From: Enterocloster alcoholdehydrogenati
Lineage (GTDB): Bacteria; Bacillota; Clostridia; Lachnospirales; Lachnospiraceae
Assembly (NCBI RefSeq): GCF_013282095.1
Contig: NZ_BLTJ01000006.1
Coordinates: forward strand, 62,001 to 126,000
Direction of reading: 5' to 3'
DNA: 64,000 nt
The translations under genes were made by a program, and so were the position numbers. Shown one piece after another: positions 26,894 to 36,279 of the stretch. The notes under the pieces were generated by a model that saw only the letters and a program-made list of their open reading frames with translations, was not told the origin of the DNA and did no database searches. Every line of letters starts with the position of its first letter. Position 1 is the first letter of the stretch.

Positions 26894-26946
26894 TGTATAC
26901 GTCCCGCGCCATATGCGCAGGAAAAAGTAAGACTGAGGAGACGATC

Positions 26947-28851
26947 ATGAAAAGGAAACAGGAGATGAAAAAGCGCTGCCAGGCTTTGCTGCTGGCAGGC
27001 ATACTGGGAGCCGGCACTCTGGGGCCGGCGGCCACTGTCTACGCCATCGGGCCGGGAGAGACCGGTTCCCAGACAGGGCAGGTTACTTCAGGCGGCCCCG
27101 GAGCGACAGGAAATAATACCTCTTCCGGCAATACAGAGACCGGTTCCCAGAACACGGGAGCAAAGAGCACCGATACGTCGCAGACCAATACAAACGCCTG
27201 GAAAAAGGTAAACGGTGTGTATCAGATGCCCGACGGCAGTTCCATCCAGAACGTCCTTGCAAGAGGTATCGACGTATCCAGATGGCAGGGCGAGATCAAC
27301 TGGAGCCAGGTAGCTGCAGACGACGTATCCTTCGTGATGCTGGGAACACGCTCCAAGGGTGCCGTTGACCCCTATTTCCATCGGAATATCCAGCAGGCCA
27401 GCGCCGCAGGCGTCAAGGTAGGCGTGTATATCTATTCCCTGGCGACTACGGTGGAAATGGCAGAGGCAGAGGCTGACTTTGTTCTGGATCTGATCCATGA
27501 TTACCCCATTTCCTACCCCGTGGCATTCGATATGGAGGACTCAACCCAGGGAAATCTTTCAAAAGCAGACCTGGCGGCCATTGCCAATGCGTTCTGCAGC
27601 AAAATCTCTTCTGCGGGGTATTATCCTATTATCTATGCAAATGAGAACTGGCTGAAAAACAAGCTGGACATGAATCTGATGGATTATCCCGTATGGGTGG
27701 CCCGTTACTCCGCCCGCCCAACCTACGAAAATCCCGTTATGTGGCAGGCCACCAGTACCGGCTCTGTAAACGGTATCAATGGAAATGTGGATATTGACTT
27801 CCAGTTTAAAGATTTCACCTCTGTGATTCCTGCGAATACCTGGCGTACCATTGACGGCAGACGGTATTACTACAGCAATTATACCAAGCAGAAGAACGCA
27901 TGGGCCCAGGACGGAAGCGACTGGTACTATATGGACGAAGAAGGCCTTGCCTCCACCGGCTGGATCACCGTTTCCGGCGTCCGCTACTATCTGGATGAAA
28001 CCACCGGAAAGATGCAGACCGGCTGGCGTCAGGACGATGGGAAATGGTATTATCTGGGCAGCTCAGGAGCGGTGAAGAAGGGATGGATCAATGACGGAGG
28101 CGTCTGGTATTATTCCAATCAGGAGGGCGTGATGCAGACTGGCTGGCTGGAGATCGACGGCAAGCGCTACTATATGGAACCCTCCGGGAAAATGGCTGTG
28201 GGCTGGACCAGCCAGAATGGAAAATGGTATTATCTGGATCCGTCCGGCGCTATGATGAAGGGATGGATCAATGATAATGGAACCTGGTATTATTCTGACC
28301 AGAGCGGCGTGATGCAGACCGGCTGGCTCAATGATGCGGACGGCAAATATTATCTGAAAACCTCCGGTGCCATGGCTACTGGCTGGCGTCAGCTGGACGG
28401 AGCCTGGTACTACTTTGACGGCAGCGGCCGCATGGCTGTCGGCATGATCGAGGTAAACGGTCTTCACTACTATATGGATCCCTCTACCGGCCGCATGGTA
28501 TCCGACCGGGCAGTGGACATCGGAGGAGTCACCTATCAGGCTGCTGCCGATGGAAGCTTAAGCCAGCAGGGAGAGAGCGGCGCTGTATCCGGCAACACAG
28601 GCTCTGAGGCTCCGGGAACACCTTCTGAGAATACCGGTTCCTCTTCTGGCGCGCCGGGAACCGCTGCCGGAAATGAATCCTCTTCAGGAACCATCATTAT
28701 TCCATCCAACGGAAACAACAGTTCCGATGGCGCTTCCTCCCAAACCGGCTCCCCATCCGGTACGGTAACCGGAATCAACGGAGGCCCCGGCGTCAGTTCA
28801 TCCACGTCTCAGTCCCAGGTAGTGACCGGGACAAAGCCGGGAGAGCAGTAA
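26947..28851 (+). CDS. GH25 lysozyme with choline/cell-wall-binding repeats
   Basis: 634 residues from the ATG at 26947, 7 bases after GAGGAG. A signal peptide (to about residue 35) is followed by a Gly/Thr/Ser-rich spacer, then a GH25 muramidase (about residues 108-310): RGIDVSRWQG with catalytic-site Asp, PVAFDMED with the catalytic acidic pair, and VDIDFQF at the end. About eleven aromatic repeats (DGKWYYL, GVMQTGW) and a Gly/Ser/Pro-rich tail follow. The enzyme should cut peptidoglycan between MurNAc and GlcNAc while held on the wall by the repeats, much like phage and pneumococcal lysozymes. The upstream neighbour shares its repeats and tail style, so the pair probably arose by duplication. 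Confidence 0.9.
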   Translation: MKRKQEMKKRCQALLLAGILGAGTLGPAATVYAIGPGETGSQTGQVTSGGPGATGNNTSSGNTETGSQNTGAKSTDTSQTNTNAWKKVNGVYQMPDGSSIQNVLARGIDVSRWQGEINWSQVAADDVSFVMLGTRSKGAVDPYFHRNIQQASAAGVKVGVYIYSLATTVEMAEAEADFVLDLIHDYPISYPVAFDMEDSTQGNLSKADLAAIANAFCSKISSAGYYPIIYANENWLKNKLDMNLMDYPVWVARYSARPTYENPVMWQATSTGSVNGINGNVDIDFQFKDFTSVIPANTWRTIDGRRYYYSNYTKQKNAWAQDGSDWYYMDEEGLASTGWITVSGVRYYLDETTGKMQTGWRQDDGKWYYLGSSGAVKKGWINDGGVWYYSNQEGVMQTGWLEIDGKRYYMEPSGKMAVGWTSQNGKWYYLDPSGAMMKGWINDNGTWYYSDQSGVMQTGWLNDADGKYYLKTSGAMATGWRQLDGAWYYFDGSGRMAVGMIEVNGLHYYMDPSTGRMVSDRAVDIGGVTYQAAADGSLSQQGESGAVSGNTGSEAPGTPSENTGSSSGAPGTAAGNESSSGTIIIPSNGNNSSDGASSQTGSPSGTVTGINGGPGVSSSTSQSQVVTGTKPGEQ

Positions 28852-28992
28852 TAATATCCATTCTTTATAACTCTAACATCATGTATATTCAGACGGGGCG
28901 CCGCAAAATGCAGCACCCCGTGTTCTAGTTTCCCGCTCCCGGCCATATCATATAATCAATATATGCAGTCTGCCGGGAGGCTCTTGTAACCT

Positions 28993-29682
28993 GTGAAATT
29001 CAAGCAATCCATCCGCCTGCTTTCCGTCATCCTGGCGGCGGATCTCTTTCTTTTGGCATTCCTGATCCAAATCATATTTATCCCGGCCCCTTCCGCCGCC
29101 GTTTCTGCTCCGGAAGCGCCCCGGACGGAAAAATACGTGGCGCTTACCTTCGATGACGGCCCTGATCCCATCCATACTCCGGTTCTCCTAGACGGCTTAA
29201 AAGCCAGAGGGATTCCCGCCACCTTCTTTCTCATGGGAAGCAGTATTCCAGGCAATGAAGCCATCGTAGCGCGGATGAAAGCGGAGGGCCATCTGATCGG
29301 AAACCACAGCTATAACCATGTTCCCCTCACAAAGGCAAAAACCTCTGCTGTCTGCCAGGCCCTGGACCGCACCAGCACGCTGATTCAGTCTATTACCGGC
29401 TCGGCTCCCGAATATATGCGCCCTCCTTACGGCGACTGGAACGAAGAACTGGAATGTCAGGCGGGCATGACAACCGTCCTCTGGTCTGTGGATTCTCTGG
29501 ACTGGAAGCTAAAGGACAGGGAGCGGATCGTAAAGAGGGTCTTGAAAGATGTGGAAGATGGGGATATTATATTGATGCATGATATTTTTGGCACATCCGT
29601 ATCAGCTGCTCTGGAACTGGCGGATATCCTTCAAAAGGAAGGCTATACCTTTGTAACCGCCGATGAGCTGCTGATCGACTGA
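28993..29682 (+). CDS. Polysaccharide deacetylase (NodB domain), membrane anchored
   Basis: 229 residues from a GTG at 28993, 12 bases after GGGAGG. One N-terminal membrane segment (LLSVILAADLFLLAFLI), then a complete NodB domain: TFDDGPD (metal/catalytic Asp pair), GNHSYNH (metal His pair), RPPYGDWN, WSVDSLDW and ILMHD (catalytic His). It probably removes N-acetyl groups from peptidoglycan or another surface glycan, which gives resistance to lysozyme. The position beside the GH25 lysozyme is suggestive. The 140 bases upstream hold only a GC-rich hairpin without a T run. Confidence 0.88.
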   Translation: MKFKQSIRLLSVILAADLFLLAFLIQIIFIPAPSAAVSAPEAPRTEKYVALTFDDGPDPIHTPVLLDGLKARGIPATFFLMGSSIPGNEAIVARMKAEGHLIGNHSYNHVPLTKAKTSAVCQALDRTSTLIQSITGSAPEYMRPPYGDWNEELECQAGMTTVLWSVDSLDWKLKDRERIVKRVLKDVEDGDIILMHDIFGTSVSAALELADILQKEGYTFVTADELLID

Positions 29683-29735
29683 TATTTCACAAAAACATTC
29701 CGTAAAACCCCGCCAACATGAAAAAGGAATAAAAA

Positions 29736-31052
29736 ATGAACCTGTTTGATTATATGAGAGAAAATACAATGGAAAAAGAAGCGCCTCTGGCTTCCAGGCT
29801 TCGCCCAAAAACTCTTGAGGAGGTGGTAGGCCAGCAGCATATCATTGGAAAGGACAAACTGCTTTACCGGGCCATCAAGGCTGATAAGCTGGGCTCGCTG
29901 ATTTTTTACGGCCCGCCCGGCACCGGAAAGACTACCCTTGCAAAAGTAATCGCCAACACCACCAGCGCTGATTTCAAGCAGATCAACGCGACGGTAGCAG
30001 GGAAAAAGGATATGGAAGAGATCGTGGCTGTGGCAAAGGACAGCATGGGAATGTACGGCCGAAAGACCATCCTGTTTGTAGATGAGATTCACCGTTTCAA
30101 CAAGGGCCAGCAGGATTACCTTCTCCCCTTTGTAGAGGACGGAACGCTGATTCTGATCGGCGCAACTACGGAAAATCCTTATTTTGAGGTCAACAGTGCG
30201 CTGATTTCCCGCTCCCGCATCTTTGAGCTTAAGCCGCTGGAAAAATCAGATATCCTGGAGCTGATACGCCGCGCTGTCACCGATGAAGAACGGGGAATGG
30301 GAACGTATCAGGCGGTCATTGATTCAGACGCCGCTCAGTTTCTTGCCGATGCTGCGGGAGGGGACGCCAGGGCCGCCTTAAATGCCATAGAGCTGGGAGT
30401 TCTTACCACGCAGCGCAGCGGGGACGGGAAAATCCATATCGATCTGGCTGCGGCGCAGGAATGTATTCAGAAACGGGCTGTGCGCTATGATAAGAACGGG
30501 GACAGCCATTACGATACCATTTCCGCTTTTATTAAAAGTATGCGGGGCTCGGATCCTGACGCGGCGGTCTACTATCTGGCCCGTATGCTGTATGCGGGAG
30601 AGGATATCAAGTTCATCGCCCGCCGGATTATGATCTGCGCGTCAGAGGATGTGGGAAACGCCGATCCTCAGGCGCTGACAGTAGCGGTAAGCGCCGCGCA
30701 GGCTGCCGAGCGCATCGGTATGCCTGAAGCCCAGATCATCCTTTCACAGGCCGTGACCTATGTGGCCTGTGCCCCCAAGAGCAATGCCGCCTGTCTGGCC
30801 ATTCAGGCCGCTATGGATACGGTAAAGACCACACGCTCCAATCCGGTTCCGGTTCATCTTCAGGATCGTCACTACAGGGGGGCTGCCGATCTGGGCCATG
30901 GAAATGGTTATCTTTATGCGCACGATTACCCCAGGCACTATGTAAAGCAGCAGTATCTGCCTGACGGTATGGAAGGCGCTGTCTTTTATGAGCCATCGGA
31001 TAACGGGTATGAGAGACAGATCCGAAAACATATGGAGTGGCTGAAAAATTAA
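29736..31052 (+). CDS. rarA: Replication-associated recombination protein A (RarA/MgsA)
   Basis: 438 residues, AAGGAAT upstream. Clamp-loader-type AAA+ ATPase: PLASRLRPKTLEEVVGQQHI opening, Walker A FYGPPGTGKTTLA, Walker B ILFVDEIHRFNKGQQDYLLP, sensor 1 GATTENP, arginine finger SRSRIFEL, then a C-terminal tetramerisation domain ending in the conserved LPDGMEGAVFYEPSDNGYE. It acts at stalled replication forks and gaps. Full length, no anomalies. Confidence 0.95.
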   Translation: MNLFDYMRENTMEKEAPLASRLRPKTLEEVVGQQHIIGKDKLLYRAIKADKLGSLIFYGPPGTGKTTLAKVIANTTSADFKQINATVAGKKDMEEIVAVAKDSMGMYGRKTILFVDEIHRFNKGQQDYLLPFVEDGTLILIGATTENPYFEVNSALISRSRIFELKPLEKSDILELIRRAVTDEERGMGTYQAVIDSDAAQFLADAAGGDARAALNAIELGVLTTQRSGDGKIHIDLAAAQECIQKRAVRYDKNGDSHYDTISAFIKSMRGSDPDAAVYYLARMLYAGEDIKFIARRIMICASEDVGNADPQALTVAVSAAQAAERIGMPEAQIILSQAVTYVACAPKSNAACLAIQAAMDTVKTTRSNPVPVHLQDRHYRGAADLGHGNGYLYAHDYPRHYVKQQYLPDGMEGAVFYEPSDNGYERQIRKHMEWLKN

Positions 31053-31055
31053 ACT

Positions 31056-31290
31056 TTACAATCAGTGGGAACAGAGGCTATAATATCTGTATAAGGGCAG
31101 GACGGCAGGCTGCCGGCTTGTCCGTCCTCCGTTTCGGATTCATCTATGACCAGCTCCCCTCAGGAACTGGACAACATCCCCAAGATCATTTTTCAAAAGA
31201 ACCAATGATACAGCAATACAGGATTATTCAGAAACACATAAAAACAGGCGTACGCCTGCGTCCTGCCCCATAGAAATAAGGAGAACAGAT
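31056..31290 (+). promoter_or_regulatory. rho promoter and structured leader
   Basis: TTACAA (31056-31061), 17 bases, TATAAT (31079-31084). The leader is about 200 bases and contains an AGGACGG/CCGTCCT hairpin and a CCAG-TCC/GGA-CTGG hairpin. Rho autoregulates through its leader in other bacteria, so an attenuation role is possible but not shown. No coding sequence was accepted here. Confidence 0.55.
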
Positions 31291-33006
31291 ATGCGAGAAA
31301 AATTACAGACGCTGCCTTTGGCAGAACTTAGGGAATTAGCCAGATCCCAGGGACTAAAGGGGATCAGTGCGCTCAGAAAAGCAGAGATCATAGATCTTTT
31401 ATGCCAGAAGGAGGAAAGCGGGAGAGAGAATAGCGGGAAAGAGAATAGTCCTGCGGCTCCTGCGGCTTCGCCGTCCAGGCCTGCCAGGACAGCCAGAGCT
31501 CCTCACACTCCGCGGTCCCGCAGAGAGACGGAAACGCCCGGTGCACAGAGGGAGCAGAAAGAGGCCAGAGAACTCCGCGATACCCGCGAATCAAACAATT
31601 TTAAAGATGCAAATGAAGTCCGCGATGCCCGTTCCTTTTCTTCCGAGCGCCGGCCTTATACCTACAACTCCCGCTACGAAAACCGCCAGTCCAGCCGCAC
31701 GGACAACCGCAGCGAGAACCGTTATGACACCCAGAACGACAGCCGCCAGGAGGCCCGCAGCTTTCAGCCGGTCTCTGCATCCCAGTTTACTGAGAATCAG
31801 GAGTTCCGTCCGTCCCGTCCTGAGATGCGCAACGATGCCGTAGGCCTTTCCAATCAGGATATGGCGGAGCTGGACAGCGGCATCGAGGCAAACGGCATTC
31901 TGGAGGTCATGCCGGACGGATTTGGCTTCATCCGCTGTGAGAACTTCCTTCCCGGTGAAAACGATGTATATGTGGCTCCCTCCCAGATTCGCCGTTTCAA
32001 CCTGAAAACCGGCGATATCATAGCGGGAAACAGAAGAGTAAAGGCAATTACCGAAAAATTTGCCGCCCTTCTTTATATCAAAACCGTAAACGGCTATCCC
32101 TTAAGCGCCACAGAGCGCCGGCCCAACTTTGAAGATCTGACCCCCATTTTCCCTAATCAGCGCCTTCACATGGAAAATACCAGAGAACGCACTTCGGTAG
32201 CCATGCGTGTTCTTGATCTTCTGGCCCCCATAGGAAAAGGCCAGAGAGGTATGATCGTTTCTCCGCCAAAGGCAGGAAAGACGACCCTTTTAAAGCAGGT
32301 AGCCAGAGCCATTACCACCAATCACCCGGATATGCACCTGATGATCCTGCTCATCGACGAGCGTCCTGAGGAAGTAACCGATATCAAGGAAGCAATCGTA
32401 GGCCCTAATGTAGAAGTGATTTATTCCACCTTTGACGAGCAGCCCGACCGCCATAAGCGCGTATCGGAAATGGTTATCGAGAGAGCTAAGCGTCTGGTTG
32501 AGCACGGCAGGGACGTGATCATCCTCTTAGACAGTATTACACGCCTTTCCAGGGCTTATAATCTTACCATAGCTCCCAGCGGCCGTACGCTGTCAGGCGG
32601 TATTGACCCGGCGGCCCTTTATATGCCGAAACGTTTCTTTGGAGCTGCCCGCAATATGCGTGAGGGCGGAAGCCTGACGATCCTGGCCACTGCGCTGGTA
32701 GATACCGGCAGCCGCATGGACGACGTAGTGTACGAGGAATTTAAAGGAACCGGCAACATGGAGCTTGTTCTGGACCGCCGCCTTTCTGAAAAACGCATTT
32801 TCCCGGCAATTGATATTTTAAAATCCGGTACCAGAAGAGACGATCTTCTCCTGACACGGGAAGAAGCCGAGGCAGTAGACATCGTGCGCAAGGCAACGAA
32901 CTCTCTCCGTCCCGACGAAGCAGTGGAAAAGATTCTGGATCTCTTCTCAAAAACCAGGAACAACCGGGAATTCTGTGAGATGGTCAAGAAAATACGGTTG
33001 GTGTAG
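31291..33006 (+). CDS. rho: Transcription termination factor Rho, with long charged insert
   Basis: 571 residues against about 420 in E. coli. Rho-N (LPLAELRELARSQGLKGISALRKAEIIDLL) is followed by a 150-residue insert rich in Arg, Asn, Ser, Glu and Asp (repeats like NRSENRYD), then the cold-shock RNA-binding domain (EANGILEVMPDGFGFIR). The hexameric ATPase has Walker A SPPKAGKTTLLKQ, Walker B VIILLDSITRLSRAYN, the Q-loop region and the R-loop region. It ends at KKIRLV. The insert is probably disordered, as in other high-GC or anaerobe Rhos where it modulates RNA binding or condensation. Confidence 0.95.
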   Translation: MREKLQTLPLAELRELARSQGLKGISALRKAEIIDLLCQKEESGRENSGKENSPAAPAASPSRPARTARAPHTPRSRRETETPGAQREQKEARELRDTRESNNFKDANEVRDARSFSSERRPYTYNSRYENRQSSRTDNRSENRYDTQNDSRQEARSFQPVSASQFTENQEFRPSRPEMRNDAVGLSNQDMAELDSGIEANGILEVMPDGFGFIRCENFLPGENDVYVAPSQIRRFNLKTGDIIAGNRRVKAITEKFAALLYIKTVNGYPLSATERRPNFEDLTPIFPNQRLHMENTRERTSVAMRVLDLLAPIGKGQRGMIVSPPKAGKTTLLKQVARAITTNHPDMHLMILLIDERPEEVTDIKEAIVGPNVEVIYSTFDEQPDRHKRVSEMVIERAKRLVEHGRDVIILLDSITRLSRAYNLTIAPSGRTLSGGIDPAALYMPKRFFGAARNMREGGSLTILATALVDTGSRMDDVVYEEFKGTGNMELVLDRRLSEKRIFPAIDILKSGTRRDDLLLTREEAEAVDIVRKATNSLRPDEAVEKILDLFSKTRNNREFCEMVKKIRLV

Positions 33007-33110
33007 CAGAAACAGAATATCCTTTTCTTTTTCTGGCCAGTGTAGTATAATCGAAAACATAAAAATGCAGGCGCTGTTATGCATTGGGAAATCAGGAGGG
33101 AGTATAGAAA

Positions 33111-34847
33111 ATGAAAGACTATATGAAGATTTATCAGGAATGGCTGTCCAATCCGTACTTCGATGAGGCCACAAAAGCAGAGCTTAGGGCTATTGAAGGC
33201 GATGAAAACGAGATCAAAGAGCGTTTTTACATGGATCTGGAATTTGGAACAGCCGGCCTGCGGGGTATTATTGGGGCTGGTATCAACCGCATGAATATCT
33301 ATGTGGTAAGACGCGCCACCCAGGGACTGGCAAACTATATCATCAAGCAGGGGGCTGCCGATAAGGGAGTAGCCATTGCATATGACTCCCGCCATATGTC
33401 TCCCGAATTTGCCATGGAGGCAGCTATGACTCTGGCGGCCAACGGCATCAAGGCATACAAATTTGAGTCTCTCCGTCCTACACCGGAACTCTCCTTTGCT
33501 GTGCGGGAGCTGGGCTGTGCAGCCGGCATCAACATTACTGCCAGCCACAATCCGCCGGAGTACAATGGCTATAAGGTATACTGGGAGGACGGTGCGCAGT
33601 TTACGCCTCCTCACGATAAAGGCGTGACCGAAGAGGTTCTGGCCATCGAGGATCTCTCCAGCGTAAAGACCACTGACGAAGCTTCCGCCATTGCCGCAGG
33701 CAGATATGAGGTTATCGGAAAAGAGATTGACGACAAATACATTGCGCAGGTAAAGGCCCAGGTAGTAAACCAGAAGGCCATTGATGAGATGCAGGACGAG
33801 ATCACTATTGTATATACTCCCCTCCACGGCACCGGCAACATTCCTGCCAGAAGAGTGATGAAGGAGATCGGCTTTACCCATGTGTATGTAGTTCCTGAGC
33901 AAGAGCTTCCTGACGGCGATTTCCCCACTGTAAGCTATCCAAATCCAGAGGCAGCGGAAGCTTTTGAATTGGGGTTAAAGCTGGCAAAAGAGAAAAATGC
34001 TGACCTTGTCCTGGCAACGGATCCTGATGCCGACCGCCTGGGCGTATATGTAAAAGATACAAAATCGGGAGAATACATCCCGCTGACTGGAAATATGTCA
34101 GGCTCCCTGCTGTGCGAATACGTTCTCAGCCAGAAGAAGGCCGCAGGAAAGATCCCGGCAGATGGACAGGTGGTAAAATCTATTGTATCCACCAACCTGA
34201 TCGATGCGGTAGCGAAAGCCTACGGCACAGAGCTGATCGAGGTTCTCACCGGCTTTAAGTGGATCGGAAAGCAGATTCTTAAAAATGAGACATCCGGGAC
34301 CGGAACATATCTCTTTGGAATGGAAGAAAGCTATGGCTGTCTCATCGGCACATATGCCCGTGATAAAGACGCTATTTCCGCCACAGCCGCGCTCTGCGAG
34401 GCGGCTGCCTATTATAAGCAGAAGGGCATGACTCTATGGGATGCTATGACAGCCATGTATGAGAAATACGGCTACTACAAGGATTCTGTTAAGTCCATCG
34501 GTTTATCCGGCATTGAGGGTCTGGCAAAGATCCAATCCATCATGGAGACACTGAGAAACAATACGCCCGCCGAAGTCGGAGGCTGCAGGGTAGTGTCTGC
34601 AAGAGATTATAAGCTGGATACCGTCAAGGACATGGCATCTGGAGAGGTAAAGCCAACCGGCCTTCCATCCTCCAATGTGCTTTACTATGACCTGGAGGAC
34701 GGCGCATGGATCTGTGTGAGGCCTTCCGGCACAGAACCTAAGATCAAATTCTACTTCGGTGTCAAGGGAACCTCTCTGGAAGATGCAGACCACAGGGAAG
34801 CTGACCTGGGTGCAGCCGTTATGGCCATGGTAGATAAGATGATGTAA
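33111..34847 (+). CDS. pgcA: Phospho-sugar mutase (phosphoglucomutase/phosphomannomutase)
   Basis: 578 residues with GGAGGGAG upstream and a possible -10 TATAAT at 33046-33051. Alpha-D-phosphohexomutase with four domains: FGTAGLRG, the catalytic phosphoserine loop ITASHNPPEYNGYK, the metal loop ATDPDADRLGV, the sugar loop GMEESYG, and the phosphate-binding RPSGTEPKIKFY. Length and order match PgcA-type phosphoglucomutases that make glucose-1-phosphate for UDP-glucose, wall glycans and glycogen. This connects central metabolism to the polysaccharide locus in the window. Confidence 0.93.
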   Translation: MKDYMKIYQEWLSNPYFDEATKAELRAIEGDENEIKERFYMDLEFGTAGLRGIIGAGINRMNIYVVRRATQGLANYIIKQGAADKGVAIAYDSRHMSPEFAMEAAMTLAANGIKAYKFESLRPTPELSFAVRELGCAAGINITASHNPPEYNGYKVYWEDGAQFTPPHDKGVTEEVLAIEDLSSVKTTDEASAIAAGRYEVIGKEIDDKYIAQVKAQVVNQKAIDEMQDEITIVYTPLHGTGNIPARRVMKEIGFTHVYVVPEQELPDGDFPTVSYPNPEAAEAFELGLKLAKEKNADLVLATDPDADRLGVYVKDTKSGEYIPLTGNMSGSLLCEYVLSQKKAAGKIPADGQVVKSIVSTNLIDAVAKAYGTELIEVLTGFKWIGKQILKNETSGTGTYLFGMEESYGCLIGTYARDKDAISATAALCEAAAYYKQKGMTLWDAMTAMYEKYGYYKDSVKSIGLSGIEGLAKIQSIMETLRNNTPAEVGGCRVVSARDYKLDTVKDMASGEVKPTGLPSSNVLYYDLEDGAWICVRPSGTEPKIKFYFGVKGTSLEDADHREADLGAAVMAMVDKMM

Positions 34848-34957
34848 TTCCAATACGGAAAAACAAAAGCAGATAAAAGTGTAACGATTCCAGATGGCAC
34901 TTCTTCTTGAATGTCTATGGTCATTCAGAAAGCATCGGAGATTCCTTTGATGTGAAA

Positions 34958-35016
34958 ACAGGTGCAAAATCATGCTTGTAAGCGAGCCTAACGCCTGTTC
35001 TTGCACCTGTATTTTT
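34958..35016 (+). terminator. Terminator-like hairpin after pgcA
   Basis: ACAGGTGCAA (34958-34967) pairs perfectly with TTGCACCTGT (35001-35010), then ATTTTTG. The 33-base loop contains a smaller GCTT/AAGC stem. It lies 110 bases after the stop. Confidence 0.6.
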
Positions 35017-35040
35017 GCCGTCCTGAACAGTTGTGTAAAT

Positions 35041-35090
35041 AAAAAAGGCCCTGATGCCGGTTCTGTCAGACCGGTTTCAGGACCTTTTTC
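35041..35090. terminator. Bidirectional terminator between convergent genes
   Basis: AAAAAAGG, CCTGA and CCGGT pair with ACCGG, TCAGG and CCTTTTT in a long stem flanked by A and T runs. It can stop transcription from pgcA and from the minus-strand PF06541 gene, whose stop lies 6 bases beyond. Confidence 0.8.
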
Positions 35091-35095
35091 AAATA

Positions 35096-36196
35096 TTATT
35101 TTCTTTTCCGTTTCTCTGCAATCTGCCGAAGCTCCTTAAGAGCAGCCCCGAACCGCACAGACGAAGCGGTGGGATTACCGCGCAGGATTCCCTTTCGGTA
35201 AAAATCCATATGCAGGGCCAGATGCTGACGTTTGCGCGCTAATTCAGCCACCCGCCTTGACAGCTCCCGGATCCGTTCTTCACCGGTGTCTTTGCAGAGC
35301 ATGGCCTCATCCTTCAGGCGCATTGCTTTTTTTGCTGTACCAGTTTTGAACTGCTGGGCACAGAACAGGGCTTCGTCTTTCAGAAATGCCGCCTGCTCCA
35401 CGGCTCCGTCTCTCAGACTGGCGGCCCGTTCCGCAGCTCCGTCCTTCAGACTGGAGGCCCGTTCCACGGCTCCGTCCCTCAGACTGGCGGCGCGCTCTGC
35501 AGCTTCGCCTACCAGCCATCCGGCTACGGTAGCTGCCTCTGTCCTGACGCTTTCCAGTTTTTGAGCCGCCTCTTCCTTTACATCTTCCAGCCTCTGACCG
35601 GTCTCATCCCGCAGGAGCGCCATCTGTACCTGGATATCCTCTAACTCCGTCCGCATACGGGTCATCGCATCCAGAACCTTTGCAAGGCTGAGAGCTGCCC
35701 GCACAGACTGCACCGTATCATAGACAAAACACAGGGTCACTGCGGATACCACAATTATCGCTGTCTGCTCTGAAAGTCCTAATACCCAGTGTTCGATGGG
35801 CTTGTGGATCACCTCAGTGAGAAACAGTGTCAGAAATCCCCAGGCGATCGAAGAGGTGAGACAGATATATCCGTTCAGATTAAACTTCTGGCTGCTGTAA
35901 TCCCAGTATTTCACCTTAAACAGCCGTTCCATCCCCCAGCCCGTCACATACTCCAGGGCCGTAGCCGCCGCTACGCCCGACAGATACACAAACAGCAGAT
36001 TATCCTGCACTGGAAGAGACACCCACAGCATCATCACCGCCCCGGTTCCGTACAGAGGGAGCATGGGAAGCCTCAGAAAGCCTCGGTTTACCAGCCGTTT
36101 TTCCTTTAAAGACACATAGGAGGATTCAAAGATCCATCCGAAAAAGCAGTAGAGATAAAAAAAACAAAGCCATTGATACCAGGTATATTCATACAT
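35096..36196 (-). CDS. PF06541 (CmpB/ABC-type IV) membrane protein with 11-residue repeat tail
   Basis: 366 residues. The first 165 contain about five membrane helices in the PF06541 pattern (FFGWIFESSYVSLKEKRLVNRGFL and LEYVTGWGMERLFKVKYWDYS), a family often annotated as putative ABC permease without proof. Residues about 225-285 form an amphipathic repeat with an 11-residue period: AAERAASLRDG, AVERASSLKDG, AAERAASLRDG, AVEQAAFLKDE. At DNA level this is a 33-base tandem repeat near 35390-35510. The pattern resembles LEA/apolipoprotein 11-mers that wrap along membranes. The tail end is basic. Function unknown. Confidence 0.8.
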   Translation of the reverse strand: MYEYTWYQWLCFFYLYCFFGWIFESSYVSLKEKRLVNRGFLRLPMLPLYGTGAVMMLWVSLPVQDNLLFVYLSGVAAATALEYVTGWGMERLFKVKYWDYSSQKFNLNGYICLTSSIAWGFLTLFLTEVIHKPIEHWVLGLSEQTAIIVVSAVTLCFVYDTVQSVRAALSLAKVLDAMTRMRTELEDIQVQMALLRDETGQRLEDVKEEAAQKLESVRTEAATVAGWLVGEAAERAASLRDGAVERASSLKDGAAERAASLRDGAVEQAAFLKDEALFCAQQFKTGTAKKAMRLKDEAMLCKDTGEERIRELSRRVAELARKRQHLALHMDFYRKGILRGNPTASSVRFGAALKELRQIAEKRKRK

Positions 36197-36279
36197 ACAG
36201 ATCCATCCTCGCAGTAAAAAATTCTTCTAACGTTTAAACAGTAGTATAATACCCGTTTTATGAAAAAAAATCAACTGTC

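Noticed and set aside
31037-31273. 78-codon frame between rarA and rho
   Set aside because: It overlaps the rarA end and spans the rho promoter and leader hairpins, with no motif or ribosome binding site.
32619-33902. 427-codon minus-strand open frame
   Set aside because: It runs antisense through the well-supported rho and pgcA genes; composition reflects their codon bias.
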